A stretch of DNA of 64,000 bases from Pempheris klunzingeri (GCF_042242105.1 NC_092012.1:3271970-3335969); one strand, 5' to 3'; positions 1-13,258 are shown, counted from the stretch's first letter. The notes: generated by a model not told the origin, from the sequence alone. Made by a program: numbers and translations.

Positions 1-40
1 TGGAGGGGCTCCTCTGTTATAATAAACTTTTTATGGTTTT

Positions 41-308
41 ATCACACGGTTCAAAGCCACCAGACTCCATTGACAAAACAGTCCTTTTAATTTTAGTAAA
101 GTTGCTGGTCTACCACTGTCTCAATCTGTTAGTTTCTTTCCATTATTGTGTGACTTTGGTGTTTTGAAGGGATAGTTTGAATCCAACACACAACAACACA
201 ACAAACTAACTGATCGAGGCAGAAGTAGATCAGCCACTCTTGCATTCTGCGAGGTAAAATGACTATTTTTGTCAATGGGGTCTGGTGGCTTTGAGCGAAG
301 TGTTATGG
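41..308. mobile_element. Short terminal-inverted-repeat element in vps33b intron
   Basis: TCAAAGCCACCAGACTCC at 52-69 is repeated inverted at 279-296 (GGGGTCTGGTGGCTTTGA), followed on both sides by near-identical TTGACAAAA/TTTTGTCAA. The arms pair over about 35 bp around a 180-bp centre with no coding potential. This is the structure of a non-autonomous DNA transposon. A related copy lies at about 41470-41600. Confidence 0.7.
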
Positions 309-683
309 CTGTTTTTTGGTTGAACAAAAAGGATCTTTCTCTGTAGGCCTTAAATGTTTGGAAAAGAAAACCAGCAAATAGTGAACATTTACATTTGGCC
401 AGACCTTAACAGATAAAATAATGTTTGACTGATAGAAATATTTCTCTCTCAAACATCAAAACGGCTCTAATAATAAGAATTCTATTGAACCTTGTGATGC
501 AAATTACAGCTGTAACTAATGATTGATTTAATGATGAATCATGTGGGATGTAAATATCAGAAAAAAGTTGGTAAATTGATGAATAATTCCAGTACTAATG
601 GCAGTTTGAGCCACTATATAGATAAGTAAAACTGAATAAGTACCAGAACGGGTGCTTTAGGTTGTATTTTCTCACCCAGGCAG

Positions 684-3600
684 GGGACCAGCGCTGGGTG
701 AGGACGGCTGGCAGCGCTCTGCACCTCCTTCACTCCCTTTACGGCCCGTTCACAAACATCTACGGGATTGGACGATGTTCGAAGGTGCAGTAAGATCAGA
801 GACCAAAAACTCATCTGATGTAACGGTCACATGAGCTGTGATGTGTTTTGGCTTCACCTAAGATGATGTTTGTGCCGTTAATTCTGTCCATCTGTCTGGT
901 GCCAGATGGCGTACGAGTCGTGGAGGGAGCAGGTAGAAGAGGGAGAGCAGAAGGCTCGTCAGCCTGAAATAGGAAAGGTGTTTCTCATTGACAGAGGTAA
1001 GAAGTCGTGCGTCCTTCTCTCAGTGTTTGACGTGTTGAGCTGTGCTGCTTTTCCTCCCTAACGTTGTTACTGTATTTTCAGATGTGGACTTTGTCACTCC
1101 TCTGTGCTCACAAGTGGTCTACGAAGGACTCGTGGATGATATATTTAGAATCAAATGTGGTGGGTACCAAAGCAGCTTTGCTCCCTGAGACCGTGTCCAC
1201 GTTTAGCCCGTCTACACTGGTCAGGTCACTGTCAGAAACCTGAATAACAGAAAAACAGCCGTATCTCTTTCTCCTCATCTTCTGATCGGCAGATAACAGA
1301 GCTGAGGACTAGGACAGACATTGCTGGATCACTTCTGCTCTCTCCGCTCACCTAAACTGCGATAACAAAGCTGAATTTCACCATTTAGTTTTTGTCATTT
1401 ACAGATTTTTACTGTTTGTTTCTGCACTGCTGTGCTGAGGGGATCAATCAAATCAGGATTTTATCACCGTGAATATCACGTGACAAACTAATAGTTTTGA
1501 TTCTGATATTTTGTAAACAAATTTAGCTAATTTAAGGATAATTTAAGGCTTTTTGCCAAATGAAGAGGCATTTTCAGACATTACTATGGACCCTGATGGG
1601 CGTTAGTTTGAGTATCTGAAGCGTAGAAGCTTAACTGTGGAGCCGATCTTAAAAGAAACAGTCTTAATACTCAAAGCTCAGACTGCTCTCATTTTTCTGT
1701 AGAATCAAACCTCCCACTTGTATAATGACACTTTGGTTGCACACCGTTGTTCTCGCTTGTGTGTCGATGTGTCGTCTCATCACGGCGTCTGTCCTGCAGG
1801 ATGTGTGGAGTTTGGACCTGACGTCACCTCCTCGGATAAAAGCGTAAAAGTCATGCTGAACTCTCAGGATAAGGTAAGACCTTAAGACGGACTGACATTG
1901 GAGGGGAAACTGTCTGCTGGTGCCATCTTCCATCACGATTAGAAGTCTAACGTCGTAACGTTGAATTCTCGTGTCTTGTAGGTCTTCAACGAAATCAGAA
2001 ACGAGCATTTCTCCAACGTCTTTAGCTTCCTCAGTCAGAAGGCCAGAAACCTCCAGACTGCATATGATGTGAGTAAATGTTTATTACCAAGGGCGTAACA
2101 TATCAAGTGATTTTAACTTTTTGGGGTGTTTTTCTTACAAATTACGCTTTTAAAAAGTGACAGGGACAAACAGTGATGGGGAAATGAGTGTAAATGACAT
2201 CTATAAGGCGACTGGAACAGCTAACACCTTCTCCTTTATCGATTCTGCAGAAGCGCCGTGGGATGGACATAAAGCAGATGAAGACATTTGTGTCAGAGGA
2301 ACTGAAAGGGTTAAAACAGGAGCACCGGCTGCTCAGCCTGCGTGAGTGTTACAGCAGCGCACTGTACTGTGTACACCTGCAAGGCCGCCCTGCTGAAGAG
2401 CTCGTTCTCTTTCAGACATCGGAGCCAGTGAGTCGATGATGAAGAAGAAAACAAAGCAGGATTTCCAGGAGATGCTGAAGACGGAACACTGTGAGAAGAC
2501 TCGTCCGTATATTAGATTAGATTCAGGTTTTAGTTTAGCGTGTTCCTCAATTATTAACGTTGCTTCTACTTTGCAGGACCTGATTTGTTCAGTTATATTT
2601 CTGTTAGCTTGCTGCTGCTGTTATTTGTCTTGAAGCTTCGTTCTCTGTTCCAGCTTTACTTGAAGGATTTGAAATCCGTGAATGCATTTCGTTCATAGAG
2701 GAGCACATCAACAGACAGGTGAGACACAGGAGCAGGTAAAGTCCTGATGATGATGATGATGATCTGCTGGAGACGGATTTAATCTTTTTATTCTTTTTCT
2801 AGGTGTCCATGATAGAAAGTCTGAGGCTGCTTTGTCTTCTGTCCATCACGGAAAACGGTGAGTTGCTATATAAACGTGTATAATTCCCAGTTATTTGAAA
2901 GCCGCATTAACTGTGTGATGGTGTTTTCTCTCAGGACTCCTGCCAAAAGATTACCGCTCATTAAAGGCCCAGTATCTACAGGTGAGAGTTAAGATTTTTA
3001 AATCTGCTAGCTGTGTTTTCATGTTTGTGGGAGCCACAAGTAAAAAGGAATTAAACAAAGCTTATACGAATGGATGGAAGGGATGATGAGGGCAATGAAG
3101 GGATATTTATTGGGAAAATATTTCCTCTTGTTTTAGTAACGCTTGCTAAAAACTACAGTTGTTTTAGGAAACTAGATACCTGGGTACAGACTGGGTCACG
3201 TAGTCAGAAAGTATTGAACGTATTCCTTGCAGTTTTATCCTTTCAACCTGTCCTTCTTTTGATTTAATGTGGTACATTCTCTCTGCTTGGCCTCGTAGAG
3301 CTATGGAGTGGACCACCTGCTCACATTTGCCAACCTGAGGCAGTTGGGGCTGCTGGTGGAGCAGCAGCCGGGCGAAACTCTGACTGTTATGGAGAGCAAA
3401 GTGGGCAAACTGGTCAACGACAAAACTGCAGGTGAAGCAGCCTTCGTTCTTAACCTTCTCCACAGCACAGAGTCCTCTCTTTCTCTCCTGATCACACCAA
3501 ACTGTCCTGATCCACCTTATTCCTTCTTTTCCAGGAAAGCTGACCGACGCCTTCTCTTCTCTTGCAAAGAAGAGCAATTTCAGAGCGCTGAGCAGAAAGC

Positions 3601-5285
3601 TCAACCTGGTAAGTTAGCATCATCTTAACCACTTTGCTCCGTATGGCATTTTCATCACGTCACAGGAAGAGCTGCAATGTTTAAGTGATTAGTTGTCGAC
3701 TGTTTTGATGATCGATTAATCAGTTTGAGTAGTTTTCTTAAATGTGAATACTTCCTGGTTTCTTTATTATTATAATGAACTGAATATCGATGTGTTGTGG
3801 ACGAAACAAGACATTTAATCGTTGAAATAATCGTTGGTTGCCGCTCTAGTGACAGAACTGTGTTTTGTCCTTTGCAGGCTGAAACTTCTGAATGTCATTA
3901 AGCATATTCTCATATTTTGTGTAAAGGTTCCAAAGTCAGATGAAGAATACGACCTGCGTGTCCCACGAGACATGGCCTACATCTTCAGCGGCGCCTACAT
4001 CCCTCTGAGCTGCAAACTCATCGAGCAGGTGACTAAATTCCAGCCAGCAGGAATCATTTATTCCACAGGATCTGACTGCACGATGAAACGTTTTTAACGT
4101 TACTCCCAATGTGCTCGTCTGTAGGTGTTGAAGCGAGACGGCTGGTCGGGGCTTGAAGAAGTCACCAGGCTGCTGAACGGGCACGAATTTGCTGTTACAG
4201 GTTAGTTCACCAGGAGATATTAAAGGATAACTCCAGTATTTTTAAACCTTTCGCCCTATTTATACATAGTTTGGATTTGTGGGTGGCCTCAGCTGGCAGC
4301 GAGCATCAGCACGAGTTAAGCCGATGCTGAGGGTTTCTCTGTCTCACATCAGGCGGCAGCGGAGCTGATTTAAGAGCAACGAACGACGCCCAGCGCATCG
4401 TCCTCGTCATGTTCCTCGGTGGCTGCACCTTTTCTGAGATTTCAGCCCTGCGTTTCCTCGGCAGAGAGAAAGGTAAACACACCCCCGCTCTAGACTTCAC
4501 ACTTCCTGTTAGTGTTTAGTTCCACCTCTGCTGTCCTGTGTGTGAATCTAACAGGCAGACGCCTTGTTGTATTCTGAACTGCTCCTAATTTTTATGAGGT
4601 TACAAATTCTAATTTCTAATGTTCGGTGTGATGTGTGACTGATATTTAAATGGAGTCCTCTTTTGGTGCCGTAGTTCCTGACATCCACAGGAAGCAAATT
4701 CTCCTTTCCTCTAGAAATGAATGCTTCATAAACATGTTACGTCACATTCAGCAGCATTAGTTTTTTATTTTTTTTGCTATATGAATAGAAATAAACCTAC
4801 TTTTACATGCTAACATTCAGTAGCTGTTGCTGTAAAGAACACGTGAATCAGTGTATTTGGAGTTTCATACATTCTATTCATACATTACCTTATGTGGGTC
4901 TGTAAATCATATTAACGCAAAGATCTGGAAACTTTAATGTCCTTACATGTGTGATTTTATGCTTTTCTGGGGACTATTTTCATATTTCTGCTTCATCAGC
5001 TGACTCAGGCTAGACTAACGATTAATTGCAAAGTATTTACTGGACGTGTACCAATTCCATTAATCCCTCTCCACAAAATTACTTGTAAATTATTCAACAT
5101 AGGAAAAAAAAAGTCCTCTGGGGAAATTCACTTGTAGCTTTGTGTCAAAATACCCGAACGTGTGTCAGAACTCTTTGAATAAAGATGACTGCTTTGTTTT
5201 TCCAGGTTATAAGTTCATTGTGGTATCAACTGCGATCACAAACAGTTCAAGACTCCTGGAGGCTTTGCTGGACAACCATGCATGA
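684..5285 (+). CDS. vps33b: Vps33b, C-terminal 445 codons (gene continues left of window)
   Basis: Sec1/Munc18-family protein. In animals VPS33B pairs with VIPAS39 and acts in late endosome, lysosome and alpha-granule/apical trafficking. Sixteen exons are visible: 684-784, 906-996, 1082-1159, 1800-1873, 1982-2068, 2251-2341, 2416-2490, 2654-2718, 2813-2857, 2935-2981, 3299-3431, 3535-3608, 3927-4028, 4125-4200, 4353-4472 and 5205-5285. All are bounded by AG/GT, and together they form one frame ending at TGA 5283-5285. The product matches vertebrate VPS33B along its length, including [53 protein letters not shown] and [20 protein letters not shown]. Human VPS33B has about 617 residues, so roughly the first 170 are off the left edge. 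The first visible exon begins in phase, completing a Gly codon (GDQRW). The ATG at 906 is internal, not a start. I see no frameshift or premature stop. Confidence 0.96.
3667..3848. mobile_element. hAT-like MITE in vps33b intron
   Basis: A 182-bp element with imperfect inverted ends (AAGAGCTGCAA... and ...TTGCCGCTCTA) and internal GATCGATTAATC/ATAATCGTTGG. It is flanked by imperfect 8-bp repeats GTCACAGG (3659-3666) and GTGACAGA (3849-3856), 6/8 identical. The AGGGCTGCAAC-type ends and 8-bp duplication fit a widespread teleost hAT-derived family. No transposase is present. Related copies: 13259-13441 and 59945-60235. Confidence 0.7.
4221..4300 (+). repeat. Dispersed teleost repeat fragment in vps33b intron
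   Basis: TTAAAGGATAACTCCAGTAT followed by TTTTTAAACCTTTCGCCCTATTT resembles the start of a common teleost interspersed repeat (recollection, not checked). The rest of the element is missing or degenerate. Confidence 0.45.
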
Positions 5286-5414
5286 AGCCTGTCAGCACTT
5301 CATGATGGACAGAAACTGGGACATTCCTGCAGCCACATGCCAACCATTCCCTCCACATTACAGGCGTCCACTAACTGCCTGACAGCTGAAGTACTGTAAA
5401 GATGTAAAAAAGTG

Positions 5415-5420
5415 AATAAA
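5415..5420 (+). terminator. vps33b polyadenylation signal
   Basis: AATAAA lies 130 bp after the vps33b stop codon, followed by a T-rich stretch. It is the first canonical signal downstream, which implies a short 3' UTR. The prc1 promoter begins within about 150 bp, so the two same-strand genes are tightly packed. Confidence 0.75.
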
Positions 5421-5599
5421 TCTTTTTAACAACTTTGTTTTCTTTCGCTTTATTTTGGCGTGCTGTGAATTCTTGAGTCTAAAATTAACCCTAACAGCAG
5501 CCTCATTGTTGGATGAAGTGTCAAACAAACTGCTGCTGAGCTTCACCACCCACCACACCCACCGTGAGGCTGTTTGTTTTTAATCACAAGTTGCCCGGT

Positions 5600-5845
5600 G
5601 GTGGGCGGGTCCCCATTTGAAAGCAACAGCAGAAGCCTCCGGCGGCAGGTGCCGGTTTGAGCCAACAGGCGCACCCGCGAGAATGAGCCAATCAGAGAGC
5701 AGAACGCGGCTGGACGCGTATTTTGAACTGCATACAAACGGACCGAGAGCAGCCGAGAGGAGACGCTCCGCTTGTCTCTCTGACAAGTCCTGGTTGTTTT
5801 TAAACTGTTTAAACCGAAAACCGTGACACATACTGGAATTTAACA
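5600..5845 (+). promoter_or_regulatory. prc1 promoter: GC box, CCAAT box and two CHR-like TTTGAA elements
   Basis: A GC-rich block directly upstream of the prc1 start codon. It contains a GGGCGGG box at about 5603-5609, TTTGAA at 5616-5621, GCCAATCAG (CCAAT, an NF-Y site) at 5687-5695, and a second TTTGAA at 5722-5727 preceded by GACGCG. Genes expressed in G2/M, including PRC1, are commonly controlled by NF-Y with the cell-cycle homology region TTTGAA bound by DREAM/MuvB complexes. Here the CCAAT and the second TTTGAA are 34 bp apart, close to usual spacing. No TATA box is obvious. The transcription start was not determined. Confidence 0.65.
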
Positions 5846-8800
5846 ATGAGAAAGAGGTAAGCGCATCCGTATTTGTACCGTCAGTACAGTTTGTAAAATA
5901 TGTAAATTACTGTAAAATGTTAGCTAACAGGTGGCTAACTGTCGATCTGCCTAGCTAGCTAAACGAGCGTCGGTTAGCTCAACCAGATGAGCGACTTCTG
6001 TGTGTAATCTTTGTTTTAAATGTAACCAGCGGCTTAGTTAGTTATTTATCGCTGCCATCGATACAACTTATTGATGAGCGAGCTGACCGGACTTGTCTGT
6101 GTTCCCGTAGCGAGGTGCTCGCAGCAGAGGCGGTGTCTTGCCTGAACAAGGCGCTGTGTCATCTGAAGGACATCTGGGAGGAGATCGGGATCCCGGAGGA
6201 CCAGAGGCTGCAGAGGACTAATGTTGTCAAGAACCACATTAAGGTGAGACGTGGAATAACGTTATCACATGGGCATTAACGTGGCTGTAAACCTGTAATA
6301 ACACCTCTGGTGATCATTAGTGAACAGGTTTCGATAGAGGGAGGGGGGAGACAGGGGCTTTCTCATTGAGTGAAACTGTCAGACATCTTGTTATTAGTTA
6401 AAAAAGGACAGTTCTTAGTTTGAAATGTGGCAACTGGTCCTTTATTTCCAGTGGGTGCCTTGTAGATATACTGTATTTATATATGAGAGAGCAAAACACC
6501 TAACTGAGAAGAACTGGGTCCAAGATATGTTCAGATATAATGGACGTTTTGCAGTGTTAAATGTACACTGTTGCCCGTAAAGTTGGAATAATTGTTCAAT
6601 ACCCCTGAATACACAGTCTGCAAAGGTTCATTGTGGTTTAAGTTTCACTGTGATATGTTTGGAAGAGTTTGATCAGTAAAGTAGAGAAGATATACACTTT
6701 ATTTATCATGAATAAATCACATTGTCACAATCATTTCATGGGAAGAGGTAAAAAAAACATTTTATTCCAACTTTATGGGCAGCAGTGTACTTGTAATGTC
6801 AAACACATCTGTGCTGCATTTTCTTTACATACAACAGAATATCATCATGATCAAACAGGCTGATTTGTGACAGGTGTTTATCCGCTAGTGAAAAAAGCCC
6901 AACAATCCTCTGTCGACTGAAAAAGTGAATTAGAAAAAATGTTTTGTCATGTGTATGTCTGGTTTTATCATCAGTTAATTACAAGGTTGTCTTTGTGTTG
7001 CTGCAGCCACAGCAGGTTATTTCTGATGCATTCACAAGCAACACTAGAGAAGAGTGACATCTGACTCTCTGTGCATTTCTAAAACCTTTTGTGATGAAAG
7101 GCAGCAGATGTGGGGTGTAGCAAAAGGTGGAGGGAAAACTGCAAGAAAAAAAACACAATAATAAGCATTTTGTGTTTCCTACAGTTGAGTTGAAGTTCTT
7201 TGTGCTCATCTGAGTTTTGTATTTTTGCAGAAAGTCTATTAAGACGGGTGCAATTAACACAGAAGACATCTTTATCTGCGCCAAGGACCAATATTACTGT
7301 ATCATAGGCAAACTCAACGTTTGAAACATATGAGATAGGATTGGATTGGAAAGAAATTAAAAATATCTGTATCCGTATTGACCAAAATGATCATCAGAAT
7401 TATCGCTGTGCATTTTGGTGAGAATTTCAAAGCTTAAACACATCCGTTTGCAAACAGCTGATTTATCTTGTTGTCTTCATCCACCAGAGCTTACTAGATA
7501 TGATGATCAAAGAAGAGGAATCTCTGAAAAAGAGGGTGGTAGGCAGCATTACGGAGTGCCGGACAGAAATGGAGAAACTCTGCCTGGAACTTCAGCTGCT
7601 CGTGTTTGAGGTAACAACAACTGTAAACTTATTCAGTTGGAAAAAACCTGTTTACTCACTATGTTTTCAGTTGGTCCTGAAAAGATTTGTAACCTGAGTT
7701 GATATAAAATGTCTCAGTTATTGTTGTTATTAGTTGGTTGGAGGTAATTAGACTTATTGAATTTGACATTGACATTGAATTTAAAGTGAATTAGTTGTTG
7801 TCTCTTGTGTTCAATCAAACAGGAGGAGAGTGGCATCAGCATGCTCCAGCAAGAGAAGAACCTCCGCACACAGATGGAGGCTCTGGTGAAGGAGAAGACT
7901 CAGCGGATGCAGCAGCTGAAGGCTCTGCTGGAGCAGGACCAGGACCTGTCCGACATCCTGTGCTCCATGCCTTACAGCATCTCTCCAGACTCTGTCCCCT
8001 CACTGGAACAACTAGAGGATTTCAGGCAGCACGTCGCTAACCAGAGCACGGAGAAGGTGGGAGCACCTACTTCAGCCGGGTTCAGTTATCTCAGAGTAGA
8101 AAAGCTTTACTGTAGCTGGTGGTGGTGGAAGATGGGCACAAACTGCAGAGGCCATATCGGAAAAACACCTGGAGTAAATGTTTAAAAGTGAAAGCTGGAC
8201 TGCCTTAAAATCTGTTGTCACTTTTTTTTTAGACACAAGGCATCAACACAGAAACCTTTGTCCTAAACACAACTTGACCAAATGGTTTGCCACTTTCATA
8301 TTTTCAGGCAAAGCGCTATGCTGAGTTCATGGACCTCAAAAAGCAGATTATCTTGTACATGGGAGAGTTGGACCACATCCCCGAGACCAGCTTTGAGAAG
8401 GACGTCGTCTGTGAGGACGAGGACTCTTTCTGCCTTTCCAGAGACAATATTACGTCACTCAAACTGCTTCTTTGTCAGGTAAGATGGTTGAAAATTAGAA
8501 TAGGACCTTGAAAGTTTATTAATACAGCTTAAGGCTCCGTTAAGTGCTGCATGGTCACAGTTCACACTCGGTAACTGATGCTGCTCGGTGTCACATTGAT
8601 CCTGCAGCTGGAGGAACAAAAGGCAGACAATGAGGCGATGTGTGAGAGTCACAGGGAGAAGATCCAGCAGCTGTGGCAGAGACTGCAGGTGCCCCAGGAG
8701 GAGAGGGAGATCTTCAACGAACACATGGTGACATCCAGGAAGAGGAACCTGGAGGCGGTGAGAAGATCCAAAGGCCCCTTTTGTGCTGCTGACGTCTCAG

Positions 8801-11800
8801 TGTTTTCTGTTTTTCATGGTCAGCGCTGACAGCCGCTTCTGTTTTTGCTGTTCAGTTTACACTTTTATTTTCCCCTCCTCAGTTAAAAGCAGAAGTTCTG
8901 CGTCTGGAAAAGCTCAAACTACAAAATATCTGCAATGTCACTGACGCCATCCGCTCCGAGATCGCTGTGTTTTGGGAAAAGTGCTTCCTCAGCACTGACC
9001 AGCGGCAGGCGTTTGCACCGTACTTCAGTGGTGGGTTGTTTGACATTTTAGCTGTTTGAATTAGATGAATAATATTGGAGTTTAGGCTCTAATTGATTCT
9101 AACTGACTGTATTTTTAGAGGATTTTACTGAGGAGCTGTTAAGTCTGCATGATGCTGAGATCCAGCGCTTGAAGCAGCATTACGAGGATCACAAAGAGCT
9201 TTTTGACGGGGTTCACCAGTGGGAGGACAGCTGGAGACTCTTCCTCGAGCTGGAGGTGAGCACACGGTGACGAGGAGGGGAAACAAACACCTGTACGAAA
9301 ACTAGCATTGCTAGTAGGACTGAAAATTTAATGATGGATAAAGATCAGCTACAATATCTCAGTAAGAAGTATTTAGAAATTGCAAATTGAATAAATTAGA
9401 AAATCAGGTTAAGACAGATGATGAATTTACACTTGCAGCATTAATATGAAACCCCATCTTACATCCAGTTGGTTTGTATATATTTAATAAATATATTTAT
9501 TCATGTAGTGTTTTCTCTTTAGCAGTTTCAGGTAGATACATGACAATCCTGACAATCCAAATAGGAAATAGGGCTGTGTGATATGACCAAAATCTCTTAT
9601 CCAGATAACAGTACATATCACAAACAGCACATTTTTCAATATAGCATAATATGACACAGTTGACATTTTTCTGTCATCAATGAAAAAATAACATGTAAAT
9701 GAATGTTGATAGCAGCCATTTTAATGGTTCAGCTTCTCTCTCTCTCTCTCTCTCTGCCTCTCTGAGATGTCTTAAAAATAATCTATATATCATTACCTCC
9801 CTAAATGTACTTATATTATCTGGTCCCAGTCATAATCTGTGTGTCTGATTGTTCTCATTTGCAGAAAAAGGCCACAGATCCGACAAGATTCACAAACAGA
9901 GGAGGTAATCTGCTCAAAGAGGAGAAACAGAGGTCTGAGCTGCACAAGAGCCTGCCTAAGGTAAGACACGAGGGTCTCCTATTATTCATTTTCTAAACTG
10001 AAACGGTTCTTAAGCACTTCACAGTAACTAAACATCATGTGCATGTGTTGTTTGAAGCTTGAGAAGAAACTGAAAGCCCAGATCGATGCATGGGAAGGCG
10101 AACAGGGTCGTGAGTTTCTAGTAAACGACCAGAAGTTTCTGCAGTATGTGGAGGAACAGTGGGAGCTGCACCAAACAGAGAAGGAGAGGGAGAAACAAGA
10201 GAGGGTAAACAATGCGCCTTGTTGTTTTAAAGGCTTTGCCCGGATGTTTGCTGGGAAATGTGTTGACGCCTTTTTGTACAAACTCTTCACAGCAACTCAA
10301 GAAGAGCAAGCAGACAGAGGCGGACATGCTGTATGGAACAGCAGTACGAACTCCCACCAAACGCAGATTCCTCGGCACCACTACCCCAAATAAATCACGA
10401 AAGGTGCTGAACCCACTTTTCTAGTTCCTCATTAAATTCTTGATTTAATACAAATTCAGTCTCTGCGGTCGTCTGGCTCTGTCGGCACTAACCCAGCTCC
10501 TCCGTCTCTCATCAGTTTAACGTGACTTCCAGCATTTCTAGCGCCACCTCTAACAGCACCATGCGCTCTGTCTATGGTGGAACTGTCTGTCGCTCGCCCG
10601 TGCCCCGCCCACCTCTCTCTGCAAACAAGGTAGGTTTCATTTTCAGGATGAAAGTGGTGGATATTAGACACGCAGATAAAAAATAGAATGAATCTGCCCA
10701 CTCAGATGTTAATCAGGCAGATAATCTGACAGCCACTGTGTGAATAAAACAGGCCGATCAAGTCCACTGGACTTAATACTGGACTGGGAGTGACATCAGT
10801 GTCAGTCAGGACAGTAAACTAACTCACTTTTTCTGCTCTGTGGTAAAATGTGACCTTTTTCCTTCTCCTTTATACACAAACTTTTCCTGAATTGTCTGCT
10901 GAATGCTTAACTGGCATTATGTTCCTTCTGTCCACCATTTATTTCTTTATCCGTGTAACTCGTATTGCTGTATCGTGTCGTCTACGGTTGTCTGATGTGA
11001 TTCTCTCCCGCTGTGTGCCCTTCAGACTCCAGCAGCACGGACGCCAGGTGGCGGTAAGCCCCCCCACCCCCGACTGCAGGGCTGTAACAAGGAGAACGAG
11101 GGCCAGTTGAAGGGGACCCCTCTGAGTGGTGCGTTGCTGATCCCCGCTAGTCCGCAGCGTAACTTCAGCATAACCTCTGTTGCCAGCACATATTCAGAGT
11201 TTGTGGTAATTTACACTTTTGTCTGTAATCTATTTTTCTCCGCTCTTCCTCTTCATTTCTGTGCACCAGCGCATGTGAGTGTACTGTTGAGGTTTTTGAT
11301 GATGTACAAATCCTAATGATGTAAATTTATATTGTAGAGGGACTTGGTCAACACTGAATCTGTTCAGTCAAGGTGGGTTTGAAACCCCAAATCTCACTAA
11401 TCCCCCTTTCACTTGCAGTAATTGCATGACTTTAATCAAAGGGAAAATTACTCTCAAAGAGTAACTTAACATGCTGCTTTAGCTTCGCCTTACACAGCTA
11501 CCAGGCATTTGGTCTAAAATGAGCCCTGTGGGTGTGAAGCACAATCCAGGAAGTCCAGTTTGAGTAGCGGTTCCGTGGATTTGAGGCCGAAACACTTGAG
11601 ACGTGATTTTACAACTCTTAAGATGAATCTTGGTGGCAATTATATCACTTTTCTTGGTAATGATCCTGAGCTAAAAAGTAGAAATCCAACATTCCTTTTA
11701 CAAAGTAATCCCCATTAGGAGTGTGCGCTTGACTCACTAAAACACACTCTTGTCAGACGGCATTGAGCTGCACTCTGACACAAGTTGAGCCACGTTCAAC

Positions 11801-12248
11801 TTTTTTACCAGACAAGCTTTTTCTGGCCCCCCCACGCTGCGCCGACTGACAGTCCCCCCCCATGTTCCATCATCGGAGCAAGGGCTGTCAAATTGCATCC
11901 TGGTAAATGTAGGAATCTGTAAGTATGTAGTCGGTGTAGGTTCAGGAAAAATTCCAGCAACAAAGTGAAATAAGAACACTTTGTAGTGTCTGAAGTGGAT
12001 TTCCTCAGTCGGAGGTGCCTCTTGTGGACCAAGACCTTATTAGCCTGTCTGTTTTCTCTCTTAATTCACACTAACAGCCTTCACTTTGTCATTTCTTAAT
12101 AATTGTTATGCGGCTGTTTGTTGACGATCACCAGCATGAAGAATGAACCTTAACGGCTGCTCGTCCGTTTCCACAGCGAGACCTGTCCAAGGCCTCCAAC
12201 GCCAAGATCCAGCATGACGTCCTGAACTCCACCACCTCCAACCTTTGA
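5846..12248 (+). CDS. prc1: Protein regulator of cytokinesis 1
   Basis: PRC1/Ase1/MAP65 microtubule bundler. It cross-links antiparallel microtubules at the spindle midzone and recruits KIF4 and PLK1 for cytokinesis. Fourteen coding exons: 5846-5856, 6111-6243, 7488-7610, 7823-8056, 8308-8478, 8608-8757, 8883-9030, 9119-9255, 9865-9960, 10058-10204, 10303-10403, 10516-10629, 11026-11215 and 12177-12248. Joined, they give 608 residues (human 620) and close on TGA 12246-12248. The start MRKSEVLAAEAVSCLNKAL is split after 11 bases by the first intron. A long coiled-coil, heptad-rich region (about residues 1-300) is followed by the spectrin-like microtubule-binding region with FTNRGGNLLKEEKQR. 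The basic tail carries RTPTKRR and TTPNKSRK, equivalent to the human CDK1 sites, a KEN motif (CNKENEG) and RNFSITSVASTYSEF. A teleost duplicate (prc1a or prc1b) cannot be told from this window. Confidence 0.97.
9733..9755. repeat. (TC)n microsatellite in prc1 intron
   Basis: About eleven TC units in the intron before the exon at 9865. Confidence 0.9.
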
Positions 12249-12961
12249 CCTCTCCTCTCTGATGGTGACTGCCTCAGCTATCCTACCGTAGTCCCTTCAG
12301 CGAAGCTCTGATCTCCAAACGGATCAATACCTTTCACTGCTCTCTGCTTCTATATGTAAATGAAGGTGATAATATATTAAGTGTTCGGTCAGTGATAAAC
12401 AAGGAATCTGCTGTCGTCAGTGTTTCTGAATCTTTGCTCAGTCCATCACTGTCTCTAAGAGGAGGTATAAAAAAAAAAAGAAAAGAAAAGTTAAACAAAC
12501 ACTACTCGGCTCTCTAAATGTTACCTGTTATTGAGATGTGATAAATGATGACTGCATCTTTTACTGCACACTTTTTTAAAAGAGAAACTAAAGACATTTT
12601 AGCTTTCTGAAGTTATGCAATCTGGGGTTACAGGCCAAATGTATTATGAATACTTTGCACTTTTTCTAGAAAATGTATTGCGGCGCATGATTTGCTATGC
12701 TATGATTTTTTTTTACACACACCCACACTGTTCCATCCAAGTCTGTTTTATACATATATGTATTTGTGTATATATATTTCTATATCTATTGTTCACTTCA
12801 TAGAAACGCCGCTGTTTGACAAAGATGTTAGTTGTTCAAACAGGAAGTTGTGACTGTTAGTTAAAGTACACTATATATTGGTGCATAACAAGATGAATGT
12901 AGTTAAATTACATGGATTCAATACACTATCATGGCTGATTTAGACAGGTTTGTCAAAATAT

Positions 12962-12967
12962 AATAAA
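12962..12967 (+). terminator. prc1 polyadenylation signal
   Basis: AATAAA about 710 bp after the prc1 stop codon, in an AT-rich 3' UTR-like stretch. Earlier AT-rich hexamers are weaker, so this is the likely main signal. The exact cleavage site is not determined. Confidence 0.6.
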
Positions 12968-13258
12968 AGAAATACACTCAAACGACTGATTGCACTGTTT
13001 TATGATGGGACGAAGGTTCAGTTTTAATTTTAAGTTGTTTTTATCCAAATTCACTTGTTGTCACATAAGAAGAGTTTGTAAATGTGCTGCAAAGAATTAA
13101 AAAATACAGTGGAATCTAAAGATTTGCACATATTACAGTGTCTGTGAAAGTGTGCTCATTATTTTACCCATTATATTGTTTTTATATATATATATCATCA
13201 GAACACCAGATGTGTGTGAAGTTTGTCAGGTGTGAACTAATCTGACTCGTCTATTGAC

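Noticed and set aside
906-995. ATG at 906 as a start codon (MAYESW)
   Set aside because: The upstream exon 684-784 is in frame and encodes the VPS33B segment ending YGIGRCSK that directly precedes this Met in the family.
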